In this document: positions 35,200 through 46,989 of the stretch, piece after piece
Layout of the letters: every line of letters begins with the position of its first letter
Numbering within the stretch: position 1 is the first letter of the stretch
From: Grifola frondosa
Lineage: Eukaryota; Basidiomycota; Agaricomycetes; Polyporales; Grifolaceae
Direction: 5' to 3'
Length of the DNA stretch: 64,000 nt
Assembly (NCBI GenBank): GCA_001683735.1
Contig: LUGG01000007.1
Location: 62,001 to 126,000 of the forward strand
Notes under the pieces: generated by a model
The model's input: the letters and a program-made list of their open reading frames with translations, nothing else
What the model was told of the DNA's origin: nothing
Databases searched by the model: none
Program-made: the position numbers and the translations under genes

Positions 35200-38190
35200 T
35201 ACTACTAAATAATACAGACTGTATTATAGCAGTATTAGAGTCCGACCAAGTTGTTTTATCGGAAATTACAATGAGACCAGGTTGTACTATCAAATAATAC
35301 AATGAGCTGAGATTGTATTATAGAGATATTACAATCAGGTGAGATTGTACTATCAAGTAATACAATGAGGTGGGATTGTATTATAGAAATATTACAATCA
35401 GGCCTGGTTGTACTACCAAGTAATACAATGAGGTGAGATTGTATTATAGAAATATTACAATTTGACATGAGTGTATTACTCAGTATTACAATCAGACCGG
35501 GTTGTACTACCAAGTAATACAATGAGGTGGGATTGTATTATTGGTTGTTTTATCGAAAATTACAATCAAGTGAGATTGTACTTCCAAGTAATACAATAAG
35601 GTGAGATTGTACTATCAAATAATACAATGAGGTGAGATTGTATTATAGAAATATTACAATTTGACCTGATTGTATTACTCAGTATTACAACCAGGTGAGA
35701 TTGTACTATCAAATAATACAATGAGGTGAGATTGTATTATAGAAATATTACAAGCAGGTGAGATTGTATTATCGAAAATTACAATGAGGTGAGATTGTAT
35801 TATTGAAATATTACAATGAGACCTGGTTGTACTATCAAGTAAGACAATGAGGTGAGATTGTATTATGGAAATATTACAATGAGACCTGGTTGTACTATCA
35901 AATATTACAACCAGGTGAGATTGTACTATCAAATAATACAATGAGGTGGGATTGTATTATTGAAATATTACAATCAGGCCTGTTTGTTTTATCGAAAATT
36001 ACAATGAGGTGAGATTGTATTATAGAAATATTACAATGAGACCTGATTGTACTATCAAATAATACAATGAGGTGGGATTGTATTATGAAAATATTACAAT
36101 GAGACCTGGTTGTATTATCAAATAATACAATGAGGTGGGATTGTATTATAAAAATATTACAATGAGACCTGGTTGTACTATCAAGTAATACAATGAGGTG
36201 GGATTGTATTATAGAAATAGTACAATCAGGCCTGGTTGTTTTATCGAAAATTACAATCAGACCTGGTTGTACTACCCAGTATTACAATCAGGCCTCGTTG
36301 TTTTATTGAAATATTACAACCAGGTGAGATTGTACTATCAAATAATACAATGAGGTCAGATTGTATTATAAAAATATTACAATCAGGCCTGGTTGTTTAT
36401 CGAAAATTACAACCAGGTGAGATTGTACTATCAAATAATACAATGAGGTGGGATTGTATTATAAAAATATTACAATGAGACCTGGTTGTACTATCAAGTA
36501 ATACAATGAGGTGGGATTGTATTATAGAAATAGTACAATCAGGCCTGGTTGTTTTTATCCGAAAATTACAATGAGGTGAGATTGTATTATAGAAATATTA
36601 CAATGAGACCGGATTGTACTATCAAATAATACAATGAGGTGAGATTGTATTATAGAAATATTACAATGAGACCTGATTGTACTATCAAATAATACAATGA
36701 GGTGAGATTGTATTATAAAAATATTACAATGAGACCTGGTTGTACTATCAAATAATACAATAAGGTCAGATTGTATTATACAAATATTACAACCAGGTGA
36801 GATTGTACTATCAAATAATACAATGAGGTGGGGTTGTATTATTGAAATATTACAATCAGACCTGGTTGTTTTATCGAAAATTACAATGAGGTGAGATTGT
36901 ATTATAGAAATAGTACAATCAGGCCTGGTTGTTTTATCGAAAATTACAATGAGACCTGGTTGTACTATCAAGTAAGACAATGAGGTCAGATTGTATTATG
37001 AAAATATTACAATGAGACCTGATTGTACTATCAAATAATACAATGAGGTGAGATTGTATTATGAAAATATTACAATGAGACCTGGTTGTATTATCAAATA
37101 ATACAATGAGGTGGGATTGTATTATAAAAATATTACAATGAGACCTGGTTGTACTATCAAGTAATACAATGAGGTGGGATTGTATTATAGAAATAGTACA
37201 ATCAGGCCTGGTTGTTTTATCGAAAATTACAATGAGGTGAGATTGTACTATCAAATAATACAATGAGGTCAGATTGTATTATGAAAATATTACAATGAGA
37301 CCTGGTTGTACTATCAAATAATACAATGAGGTGAGATTGTATTATACAAATATTACAACCAGGTGAGATTGTACTATTAATACAATGAGGTGAGATTGTA
37401 TTATACAAATATTACAACCAGGTGAGATTGTACTATCAAATAATACAATGAGGTGGGATTGTATTATAGAAATATTACAATCAGACCTGGTTGTTTTATC
37501 GAAAATTACAATGAGGTGAGATTGTATTATAGAAATATTACAATGAGACCTGATTGTACTATCAAATAATACAATGAGGTGGGATTGTATTATGAAAATA
37601 TTACAATGAGACCTGGTTGTACTATCAAATAATACAATGAGGTGGGATTGTATTATAAAAATATTACAATGAGACCTGGTTGTACTATCAAGTAATACAA
37701 TGAGGTGGGATTGTATTATAGAAATAGTACAATCAGGCCTGGTTGTTTTATCGAAAATTACAATGAGGTGAGATTGTATTATAGAAATATTACAATGAGA
37801 CCTGATTGTACTATCAAATAATACAATGAGGTCAGATTGTATTATGAAACTATTACAATGAGACCTGGTTGTACTATCAAATAATACAATGAGGTGGGAT
37901 TGTATTATGAAAATATTACAATGAGACCTGGTTGTACTATCAAATAATACAATGAGGTGGGATTGTATTATAGAAATAGTACAATCAGGCCTGGTTGTTC
38001 TATCAAAAATTACAACGAGGTGAGATTGTATTATTGAGATATTACAATCAGGCCTGGTTGTTTTATCGAAAATTACAATCAGACCTGGTTGTACTACCTA
38101 GTATTACAATCAGGCCTCGTTGTTTTATTGAATATTACAATTTGACCTGATTGTATTGCTCAGTATTACAATCAGTCAGATTGTACTATA
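35200..38190 (-). repeat. KDZ-1 right subterminal palindromic array
   Basis: The same box-and-spacer grammar in reverse orientation, about 3 kb, roughly 45-47 dimers. It starts about 150 bp after the transposase stop and merges into the right terminal repeat. Confidence 0.93.
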
Positions 38191-38381
38191 GAAATATTAC
38201 AAGCAGCCCTAATTGTAAAAAAGTGCGGCCTGGCTGTATTACAATGCTCCTGTTGTAATACAATACATATTACAATCTGCCCAGTATTGTACTACGGCAT
38301 TTTTGACAACCTGACAGCTAACTCACAACGGTTGTAGCAGGTTGATGCTATATTGTATTACCAAAATGGTGACCACAGCTG
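38020..38381 (-). repeat. KDZ-1 right terminal inverted repeat
   Basis: Mirror of the left repeat. Its outer end (38362-38381) read inward is CAGCTGTGGTCACCATTTTG. The identical 20 bp also begin KDZ-2 at 53027, which shows they belong to the element and not to the target. Confidence 0.9.
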
Positions 38382-38389
38382 CGCTGTCC
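38382..38389 (+). repeat. KDZ-1 target site duplication, right copy
   Basis: CGCTGTCC, matching 24235-24242. The P450 exon continues directly after it. Confidence 0.92.
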
Positions 38390-40599
38390 TCCCCATTGTC
38401 CTTATCCTCTCCTCGCTCCTCAACCCTGCAAACCGCAAGGTACCTCCCTACGTACTAATTTGCGCATTAACGTTCTACATGCTCACTATGTCAACTTGTA
38501 GCTGAACCATATCCCAACGATTGGGCCCTCAGCCCCTTACTATCATACTATGGAGTATACAAGTTCCTCTTTCATGGTCCTGATATGATTCGGGAAGGAT
38601 ATAACAAAGTACGCAAACATTTGCACTCCTCCTGCAGCTGCTCAGAGTTCCCATGAACCACAGCACAAAGGAAGCGCATTCAAAATCGCCGACCTGAATG
38701 GCTGGCACGTCATCGTCAGTGGTCCATCTTTGATCGAAGAACTGCGGAAAGCGAGAGACGATCAGCTCTCTTTGGAGGAGGCACGAACGAGGTGATTATT
38801 CTACAGGGCTCGCACCACGCGGTCGCATACCGACCAAACCAAACCTGCAGTTTCTACAAACTCAATACACGCTCGGTCCCAGCATTCACGACAATACGTA
38901 TCATATCTCCGTCGTGCGCTCTCAGCTCACACGTAACCTCGCGGAAATCTTCCCTGAAGTCTATGACGAGATCATTGCTTCATTCGCGGACGCCATTCCC
39001 CTTACAGGCGACGGTATGTCTATCCCGCTCCCATGAAATTACGTACCTGAATAGCACTCGTTCTGTCCAGAATGGACTGCTGTACCAGCGTTGGCCACCA
39101 TGATGCAGGTCACTTGCAGAACTACCAACCGCATATTCGTCGGCCTCCCCAAGTGTTTGTCCTCACGCTTTCTCTCTTGTCGAAGTCGTGGTAATCACCG
39201 AGAGATTTTTCAGGCCGCGACCCGGACTACAGAGCCCTGAATGTCCAATTTACCATTGATGTTGCCAAGGGTGCTATGATCATCAACCTGTTCCCAGATA
39301 TCCTCAAACCGTATGTATCTATTTGTACATTCTAGGCATGACGACCATTGGCGGTCGCTGTGCTTCCCCGTGTTATGTCCTCCAATCATTCTAAGCTTGT
39401 TTGCTCACGCAGGCTGATACATACCTTGTAGAATTGCCGCCCGCCTATTCACGAATGTCAACACCAGTATCACTCGCGGCGTACGGCACCTCGAAGGGAT
39501 GATTTTAGAGCGATACCGCGCGATGGAAGAATTCGGAGACGACTGGCCCGAGAAACCCGTGTGTACCCATTCTCCACGCTCGTCATTTGCTCCCGGATGT
39601 TGACGGCAGGCTGGCAGAACGACATGCTGCAGTGGTTCATGGATGTGGCACAAGGCGAGGAGCGCACGGTGCGTGCACTGGTGCTGCGAATTCTGACCGT
39701 GAACATCGGCGCGATACACGCGTCGTCAATGGTGCGTCCCTCCTCCCCGCCAGAAGCGCTTCTCATCGTCTCCCTTCTGCACATGGCGTAAGCTTCACGC
39801 AGGCGCTGTATTACCTAGCAGCTAACCCCGGGTTGGCCGGTCCGCTGCGCGAGGAGGTCGATGCCGTGACCTCAGCGGAGGGATGGAGTAAGGCCGCAAT
39901 GGACAAAATGCGGAAGATAGACAGCTTCTTGAAGGAGAGCCAGCGCATGATGGGAATCACCGCAGGTGCGTGTGCCATCTCTTCGATTCCTACTCTGCGC
40001 CTTTTGTTGATCTGGATTTGGGCGGTTAGTTTATATGACGAGGAAGGCGATGCGGGATGTGGTATTCGGAGACGGGACGTTCATCCCGGCTGGCACGACC
40101 GTGTCGGTCGCTGCGACGGTGCATCATGACGAGGCGGTGTACGAGGCGCCGGACGTGTTCGACCCGTGGCGCTTTGCAAGCATGCGCGACGAGGCGAGCG
40201 AGGACATTAAGCACCAGATGGTGGGCACGAGCATCAACTACATCGCGTTCGGGCACGGGCGGCATGCGTGGTGCGTTTCCCGTTCTTTGGGCGCAGCTGG
40301 ACAGTGGTCTGATGAGTGGGTGGTTTGTGGCAGTCCGGGACGGTTCTTCGCAGTGAACGAGATGAAGGCGATGTTGGCGCACGTCGTGATGACGTATGAT
40401 GTGAAGATGGAGGAGGAGGGTGTGTTCCGCCGCATTCAAGCATCGCATCGGCGTTTATTCCCAATAATAAGGCGAAGGTGCTCTTTCGGAAGCGGCAGGA
40501 GTGAGCGTTGCGGGTGCTCCTGGTGTGGTGGTTTATCTGCTCTAGTATTCACCAAGTGGGACTCTCTGCGTAATGACTGATTCGTGTACGACTATATTT

Positions 40600-40900
40600 C
40601 ATATATTAATGTTGGACGTTGGACATCGGGAGGGCTTCCCGTTTCTCCGGGTATACAAAGATTTTGGTGTTGTATCTTGTCCACGCCCTAGAACATAGGG
40701 ATACAAGTACAACAGAAGATTGCCCCAATTCATTACATTGCGGGAGAACAGAGACGACTGAGGATTCGAATGCAGATACGAAAAGAGGAGCATAGTGAGC
40801 ATCAGCGACAATCTGCGCGGAGATGACTTGGCACGATCGATCAGTCTGAAGCAGATGAAGATCAAAGCCAATCCAAAGCAAGATATCGAGCACTGAGGTT
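40600..40900 (-). repeat. F-box tail repeat fragment
   Basis: The reverse complement contains CTGTTCTCCCGCAA, then TTGTACTTGTATCCCTATG and GGCGTGGA, aligning with 5150-5240 and with the other minus-strand tails. It begins just past the P450 stop. Nothing further was recognised between 40900 and 41209. Confidence 0.6.
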
Positions 40901-41209
40901 GAGCAGTGGCGGAGATGCTCTATGAGCAGATATGAAATGAAGTGAGAGCGGAGAAGGGTCAGAGATGAGTAGGCCGTTCGTACGGCCTGGTGTTGTGTGC
41001 GGGTGGTGTTATTCGGTCTCAGTGAGGCGTGTCTTGTGCCAGGGTTCGGAGATGACCCAGCGCGAGCGGTCAGGTGGACATCTGGCGAGAGCAGCGGAGC
41101 GAGATCAAGGGACTGCGACTTGGGGGGTGCGCAAGTGATGCAGGAGATCAGGAAATTTGTGGGCTGGGGTCAGACACGGGCTTGACATTGACAGCAAGGC
41201 GTTCTAAGC

Positions 41210-42110
41210 TATCCGAATAAAGAATCAACGGCGACGTGCAAGCCATCGCAATTTAGGTCCCACTCCTGGGGACACAAAATGACGGTGAGCATGACAGGCG
41301 CGTACAATTCAGTGTGTGAACCCACATCGGTATTTGAGAAACCTTCTGAGTATAGATGAATAATGCTAACATAGCCGGTATGAGCTTTGCCTCCGGTGTC
41401 GAACGGTGTTGTCTGCGACCGGTATCTAAGAGGACTACAAGGGGAATGAGAAATACAAGAGAGCTCTATGTACAGGCTCAACGTTAGCATAGACATGATA
41501 TTATGATATGTGACACATACGAATTGCCACTGTACGCTCTCCACTCCCTGGGTAACAGGGATACAAATACAGCGGTAGATTTTTACATTTCGTTGCCGGA
41601 GAACACAGATGTCAGATGATGAAAACACAGCATATGACGCTGGAAAGCTGAGGACGTGAGATAGAGCGATTGAACAGCTGAAAGAGATCGAGATTGAGAT
41701 CAATAAAGCGAGGCGAAGAGCAAGAAAGGATACGAGCGGGAAAGAGGCATGGTGGAGGCTCAAACAATGCAGAAGCCTTCGGGCCACGCTGCGCAGTAAA
41801 TGGTAGCATTGGAGCAAGGGGGCCTTCTGTGATGTCTGCGAGATCAGGAGAGTGACGGAATTGCATATGAAGGATCGGCGAGCGCGAAAAGTGGAGGGAA
41901 CAGCGACGATGCGGCGGTGCTCTGGTCGCTATCATTGACATGCTACGGGTGAGACGTTTCAGCCGCGGCGTTTGGCGGGAACACATGACCGGACGAGGAG
42001 AATGTGAACTGAAGCAATGGCCGGAGAGAGTATAGAGATAAGTGAGCGGATTCGGCTACATTGGAGTGATTATTCGATCGTCGTGAGGCATCTCCATCAG
42101 CAAAATGCGG
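41210..42110 (-). repeat. F-box tail repeat, long minus-strand copy
   Basis: The best match of the family to 4690-5500. The two share the start GAGATGCCTCACGACGA, CGAATAATCACTCCAATG, AGCCGAATCCGCTCA, CCCGCCAAACGCCG, CTTCATATGCAAT, a CTCCTGATCTCGCAGACATC block and many more, at an estimated four-fifths identity or better. No F-box coding part lies next to it, so either the gene was lost or the tail moved alone. Confidence 0.8.
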
Positions 42111-42112
42111 AT

Positions 42113-42245
42113 ATGTCTAATTTTGTCTTAAACTGTCTGAATATATCTGAGACATCTTAAATTGAGATCAGTAAGATACACAGAGCTGTCAGACAAACAA
42201 GATAGTCCAGACAAAAAATTATCAGACAATCTTAGAGTATTAAGA
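42113..42245. other. Cluster of TGTCT and AGACA words
   Basis: Within about 130 bp the words TGTCT/GTCT occur on the left half and CAGACA/AGACAA on the right half (for example TGTCTAATTTTGTCTT against CCAGACAAAAAATTATCAGAC). This gives an imperfect inverted layout, possibly a small foldback element or MITE remnant. No target duplication was identified. The sequence to 42710 holds no recognised gene. Confidence 0.3.
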
Positions 42246-42710
42246 GACCTCAAAGAGCACTCATAGCGACCAGAGAATTTCCGGTACTCGTTGGTCTAAA
42301 GATTCTTGGCCATCTTGTTGATCTTAGCAACTTGTTAATGGTCATTTTTCGTCTGTATCCTCTCAGTTGTCTTGACTTTGACCGTGCAGACCCAGAAGAC
42401 GTCACAGACCATTAAGAAAACATACTGGCCCATTTGCGCTCCCGCTCCTGGACATCTTCGAGGGTTCTGCTGGAGCCTCTCCGCAACTGCTTGCATGTGA
42501 ACCAAGAATCTGTGATCCGATCCCCGCAGCCCTGTTAAACCTGTCTGATGCCACAGACACATGGCGCCCAAACGACATCTTGTCAAAGTAATCGTCTCCG
42601 CTCCGCCCGCCCACACTCTCATCCTCGTCCGCATCCGCCGCCTGTAGCCGTGCGCTAAGCCCACTCCACCGAGGCGCAAGTCTGCGGGACTTCGTGGGCT
42701 CATCTCGCCC

Positions 42711-45700
42711 TCATGCTTCCGCCTCGGCTTGCGTCATCGAAGAAGTAGGGGCCTCGGAGTCCTCGTCATCCGAGTTCACCGTTGAGGCAGCAGGCGTCGC
42801 ATCAGCCTTCGCCTCGTCAGACTTCGGTACCGTCCGAGGAAGAAGGTTGAGTTTCCGTCGCTGAGCAGGGGCCTCCGGAACACCACTTTGGCCAAGGTCG
42901 ATACTCGCTTTCCGGCTCGGAGGTCGGCTTGTCTTCGACAACGCTGCGGGTTCGACGGCGAGCTCGGGGTTCTGGCTGAGCATTGAGAACATATTCATGG
43001 AGCCACGAGACTCCCGCTTGGTCTCCTTCTTTCCAGCGAAGATACTGCTGGGACCAAATGTCATCGACGCCATCTTGCTGATCTTGCCGAAATTGGAAAG
43101 ATCGCCCACCTTGGGAGGCAGCCGTGGGGCGGAGCTCCCAATGGTAGCCCAACCGTCCGGTCCAGTCTGACCATGCTCTCCTCGCTCGCCGCCTCGTCTC
43201 GAGCCGCCCCTGGACATGCTCAGATTACGTTGATAGGCGTCCTTCTCGGTGGCAGCCTTCTCCTTTGCAGCCTGCAGTAATGACAAGTCAGCCAATAGGA
43301 CAAACAAAGATCACCTGAAGACGAGACTTACGGCTTCATGTACGGCTGTAATAGTTGTTGGGGCAGCAACTTGATTGCGAGGCACCCACTTGCGTTCTCG
43401 GAGTTCGATAATATCCTGAAGATTCAATTAGCAACACGAACTACGAAATAGAGTCAAATTCCCATACCTGCAGCATGAACTGCATTCGAGAGTTGACATT
43501 GGGGCTTTTGCACAACTCCTTCATCCTGGAGAAGTACACGTCCATATGGGCGCGAGCCTTCGGAGTATCGAGAATTTGACCGACGGTCGTCAAAAGCTTG
43601 CACAAGCTCTCAATCTCCTCTTCCTCCGGATTCTCAACGTTGCCAAGTAGCTTCTTGACGCATTCATGCATGATACGCTCCGTAAGCATCTGCAACTTGA
43701 ACAACTCGCCGATGAACTTGATGAGGCCAAGGCCCTGGCGCTTGGCCTTCTGCGCAGCGTAGTACTCCTCTGAGTAAAGAGCACTTTCTCCGTCTTTGCT
43801 TTCCTCAGCAGCAGCCTTCGCCACCTGGTCCTGAGTAGCCTTCCCAGCCGCCGCGGTGGTCGCCTCCTTGGCTACCCACCCACGCTCGAAATCCTCCTGG
43901 CAGCGATTGAGTAGATACTTGCGGAACAACTGACCACCGGCGATAGGCTTGCCCCCCGAATTCTTGATCCCATCATCCTGGACATTCGCGCTAATCTGCT
44001 CCATCATCTTGCGACAGAGACGTGCGTACATCTCCGACCAAGTCGCCTCGTCGGTTGCCTTCTCAAACACGAGCCGGATGACCTGGATCAGCGTCCGACC
44101 ATCCTTCTCCTTCTCGGACCTGTTTGCCCAGGTAATGATTTGGTCCGAGATCGAGTCGAAGTGCTCCATCGTCAGTTTGTTGAGCAGACCCCGGACCTTA
44201 CGATCTACGACCTCTGGAGAATCCGCATCGGGAGCCTGAGCCTTCCTGCCAAGACTACCTGCTTGCCACCGGTTTGCAGAAGCTTCCAGAGTGCAACGGG
44301 TTCCAAGGATAGTCCACCCGGTAGTGATGATCCCGAGGCAAAGGAACTTTGCCCGGACGGTCCAGCGCCAACTATGTTCTCTTTGTCGCGCCGCCCGCCT
44401 CGCTGGCTCCGTGTCCAGCCACTGCCCATAGGGTGGCCGCACGGACCGCCTTGGCTAGAAGAACGCACCATAGGTGAAGGCCGGCGAACGGCATACCAGC
44501 GGGGCCACCCGACATCGAAGTGGAACGATTAGACATCTGGAAGCGTTCTTCGCTCGACATCTTGCTACTCGGCGTGGAGAACTGGCCCATCATGTTGAAG
44601 GGATTCGGGGGCTTGGGGAAGCCTGAAATCAAAGGCCTATGGAGGCCTGGCGGGCAGCGGTGGAGGCGGGAGGTGGCATGGATGCGGAGGATGTCCGGCG
44701 ACCTGAACCACCACGGCTCATAGCGAAATTCTGGTCAGCAGGTTCGAGGCCGATGGCGTCTAGTGGCGGAAGAGAATCGGGTTTCTCCTTGCAGATGGCC
44801 ATGAATTGGAGGAGGAATTCGCGATCGTACCTGAACGAAACCATGATTTCAGCAGACAGATCACGAAGAAGATTTCTGAATACCTACCTGAATTTGCCCT
44901 GCTTTGCGTTCACGTTGAGTTCGACCTTAGGACTTTTGATGCCTTCAGGGTATGCGATAGAGCCAAGGTCTTCGATGACCCGAGCAGTGGCTAAAGCAGA
45001 GGGGAGTGGCACGGGAATAGGAACCTTTGTCCCTGATAGATCCAAAGGACCGGGGCGACGCTTGGGTGTCTCCGAATGTGCCGCTGTGTCGATGCGTAGC
45101 GGACCCTTGTCAGAGACCTTATCCTTGGCCTCTTCCTTTGCAGCATCGTCCGCTGCCTCCTCGGCCTCGGGAGCTTCCTCGACTTCGCCCTCTTCTGCAG
45201 CCAAAGCCTTCAACTCTTCGGCTTTCTGAGCTGCCTCCTTCGCTAGACGCTCCTCCTCTGCCTTGTGCACCCTCCTCCTCCAGCCGCAACCGCTCCTTCT
45301 CCTCTTCCTCCTTCCGGAGTCGTTCTTTGTCTTCTTCCTCCTTACGCAGCTTCTCCTCTCCTCCTCCTCTTTCCGTAACTGTTCCTTCTTCTCCTCCTCC
45401 TCCTTGCGCGCCCGCTCCTCCTCTTCTTCCTTCTTCTTTCGCTCATCCTCACGCTTCTTCTTTTCCTCCTCTTCAGCAGCACGGCGAGCGGTCTCCTCCG
45501 CCGCCTTCTTCAACCGCTCCTTCTCATTCTCCTCCGCAAGCCTCTTCGCCTTGGCCTCGGGAGTCTCCATCCGAACCACTGTCTTCCGCGCAGGTGAGCT
45601 GGGCACGATCACTGGAGGTGACACAATGGGACCCGCCTTCTTGAATCGTTCGAGGTCAACTTCAAGCCCGGAACCATCCTTAATGGTGACTTTCCGTGGA

Positions 45701-46487
45701 ACGAACGTGCTCGTGCTCGAGTTAAGCCGCCCAAGCCCGCCCCCTGGCGCAGTCGTCGATAATGGTGTGGAGGGTGGCGATGACACACTGCTCAGGCTCG
45801 TTGTGTGCATGTGCGGTGACGGCATTGTATGTGGTGGATGGCCTGGGCTGGGAATGGTGGGGTAAGCGTAGGCGTGCCGGGTGGGTGAAGTTGGGGAGGT
45901 TGCGCGCGGGTGACATGGGCATGCCACCCATCGGAGGACCGGGTGGACCCTGTTGCGGGTGATGTTGTGGAGGGACTGGCTGTGGCATCTACTGCGGAGG
46001 ATACTGGACATATGGTTGGTCCATGGCCATGCCGGGATACAGACACTAACATACCTGATTTTAAGTGTTATGAGGGACCATGGTACCTGCGACGCCATCC
46101 TTAAACGATACGCCTTGACCAAGCGTGCTTGGTCATCTAGAGTGCGTAGCGGTTGCCGGGGAAGTGACAGAGGGCGCAGGAGACTGGGAGCGGGTGGAAG
46201 GTGCGGATGAAGTGTTAGTCGGCGGACCTCTTGCCCAAGCTGACTTTTGCGGCAGCTAGGATGACTCACAGAGAATAAGCCCTCAACAGTCCTCAGGAAC
46301 CTATCAACATGAATATACCGATGCCTACTCTCTTAGATCAACAGCTGGCGACGCGTCCGGGTTCCCGAGCGTTGACGCGAGGTTGAGACATGCTTGTCCA
46401 TCTCAAGAAGTACTGTTTGGTAGTCGAGTAGAGAGCGGCCGTCTGCGCAAAGACAGTTCGGGGCTAATGGCAAGGAGCTTTAGACAT
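42711..46487 (-). pseudogene. Truncated translation initiation factor eIF4G copy
   Basis: Minus-strand order matches basidiomycete eIF4G. The start MSKAP is at 46487. A Ser/Pro-rich N-terminus and a Gln/Pro-rich stretch (MPQPVPPQHHPQQG) follow, then PRKVTIKDGSG, a long Glu/Lys/Arg-rich coiled segment, and the eIF4E-binding motif YDREFLLQF (about 44830; Y-x4-L-phi). Next come a Ser-rich linker and an uninterrupted MIF4G domain (VRGLLNKLTMEHFDSISDQI to NSRMQFMLQ, about 44215-43470). DIIELRERKW and a Ser-rich tail end with a stop right after MTQAEAEA at 42711. The C-terminal MA3 domain expected next is missing. A TAG interrupts the Gln/Pro stretch near 45990, and frame changes occur near 44470, 45300 and 45900. 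Introns are kept. Probably a decaying partial duplicate; if it is the only copy, the breaks would have to be sequence errors. Confidence 0.8.
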
Positions 46488-46689
46488 AGGAATGTTCAGA
46501 TTTTGAGTTGAGCGCGGGGTCGTGGTGTGGTGATTGGAAGAGAGTGAGGCGCCCACGTGTCCTCTCAGTTTGCCACCTCCACGCGCTGACATCCTCGTCC
46601 TCACCCACTCCCCAACTTCCCTTCCACTACCTCTCGGAGTGCACCGCGCCATCATCCTGCCTTTGACGACTTTCCAAAGTGACGCTTCG

Positions 46690-46985
46690 CACCTCGCTGT
46701 GCAAGCCGCAGCCACAGCTGGATGCCACACGGGCAAAGGTTGGTGGCCCCGCTGTCGTTGGACCAAGCAGCGGCACTGCACCGTGCGTGGCGGACGAAGG
46801 ACGTGGTGGAGATCATAGACATCGGGGAGGCGACCACGATCAGCTCTCGCGCACGCGGGGTCATGATACGCATGCTCGGCCAGGGCGTGCGTGGGGCGAT
46901 CGTGCGCGGGAAAGGTGCAGTCATCGAGAGGTGGAATATGTGGAGTCGGGCGACGGCGTCGACGGCGGGCAAGCTGGGTCACATG
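46690..46985 (+). pseudogene. Possible RraA-like aldolase fragment
   Basis: The plus-strand frame reads DVVEIIDI, then RARGVMIRMLGQGVRGAIVRGKG and WSRATASTAGK. This resembles the GDVVVID...GG.M..R....GV.G.VVDGR.RD...F..G.ST layout of RraA-like (HMG/CHA aldolase-type) proteins. The key Asp after the VVDGR motif is absent, and both ends are missing or out of frame. The antisense frame is also open, so the assignment is weak. Confidence 0.3.
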
Positions 46986-46989
46986 GAAT

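Larger units (their letters stand above)
24243..38381 (+). mobile_element. KDZ-1, complete 14.1-kb KDZ-class DNA transposon
   Basis: A 14,139-bp element bounded by an 8-bp target duplication, with inverted terminal repeats, long palindromic subterminal arrays and three genes. The transposase (31475-35054) belongs to the Kyakuja-Dileera-Zisupton superfamily with a CxC2 cysteine cluster. Beside it are an RNase H1 N-terminal-type gene (29925-30939) and a divergent accessory gene (27258-29765). It sits in exon 1 of a P450 gene. KDZ-2, in opposite orientation from 53027, is nearly identical over the shared part. No TET/JBP dioxygenase gene, known from other fungal KDZ elements, was seen. With an open transposase and matching ends it may still be mobile. 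Confidence 0.93.
24203..40504 (+). pseudogene. Cytochrome P450 gene split by KDZ-1
   Basis: Exon 1 starts at 24203 (MLDPSLLIYALAV) and is cut at 24242; it resumes at 38390 (LPIVLILSSLLN). Removing the element and one target copy gives exactly 30 codons ending at a GT donor at 38440, in frame with exon 2 at 38502 (HIPTIGPSAP). The first exon is a membrane anchor. Later parts follow the fungal P450 order: FKIADLNGWHVIVSGP, TLGPSIHDNTYH, TTNRIFVGLP, SFTQALYYLAANP, the ESQR helix-K motif, and FGHGRHA-C-PGRFFA around the heme ligand, whose Cys codon is split by an intron (TG at about 40269, T at about 40333). A base is missing near 38535 and the frame changes again near 40440. The substrate is unknown. 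The gene cannot be expressed whole with the insert. Confidence 0.9.

Noticed and set aside
24243..38381. TET/JBP dioxygenase gene as KDZ partner
   Set aside because: No frame in the element shows the His-x-Asp ... His and Arg motifs of that family. The partners are an RNase H1-N-type protein and an unrelated accessory protein.
45027..45865. Plus-strand frames of about 200 codons rich in Ser, Pro and Arg
   Set aside because: Antisense to the Glu/Lys/Arg coiled region of eIF4G; the low-complexity composition explains the open frames.
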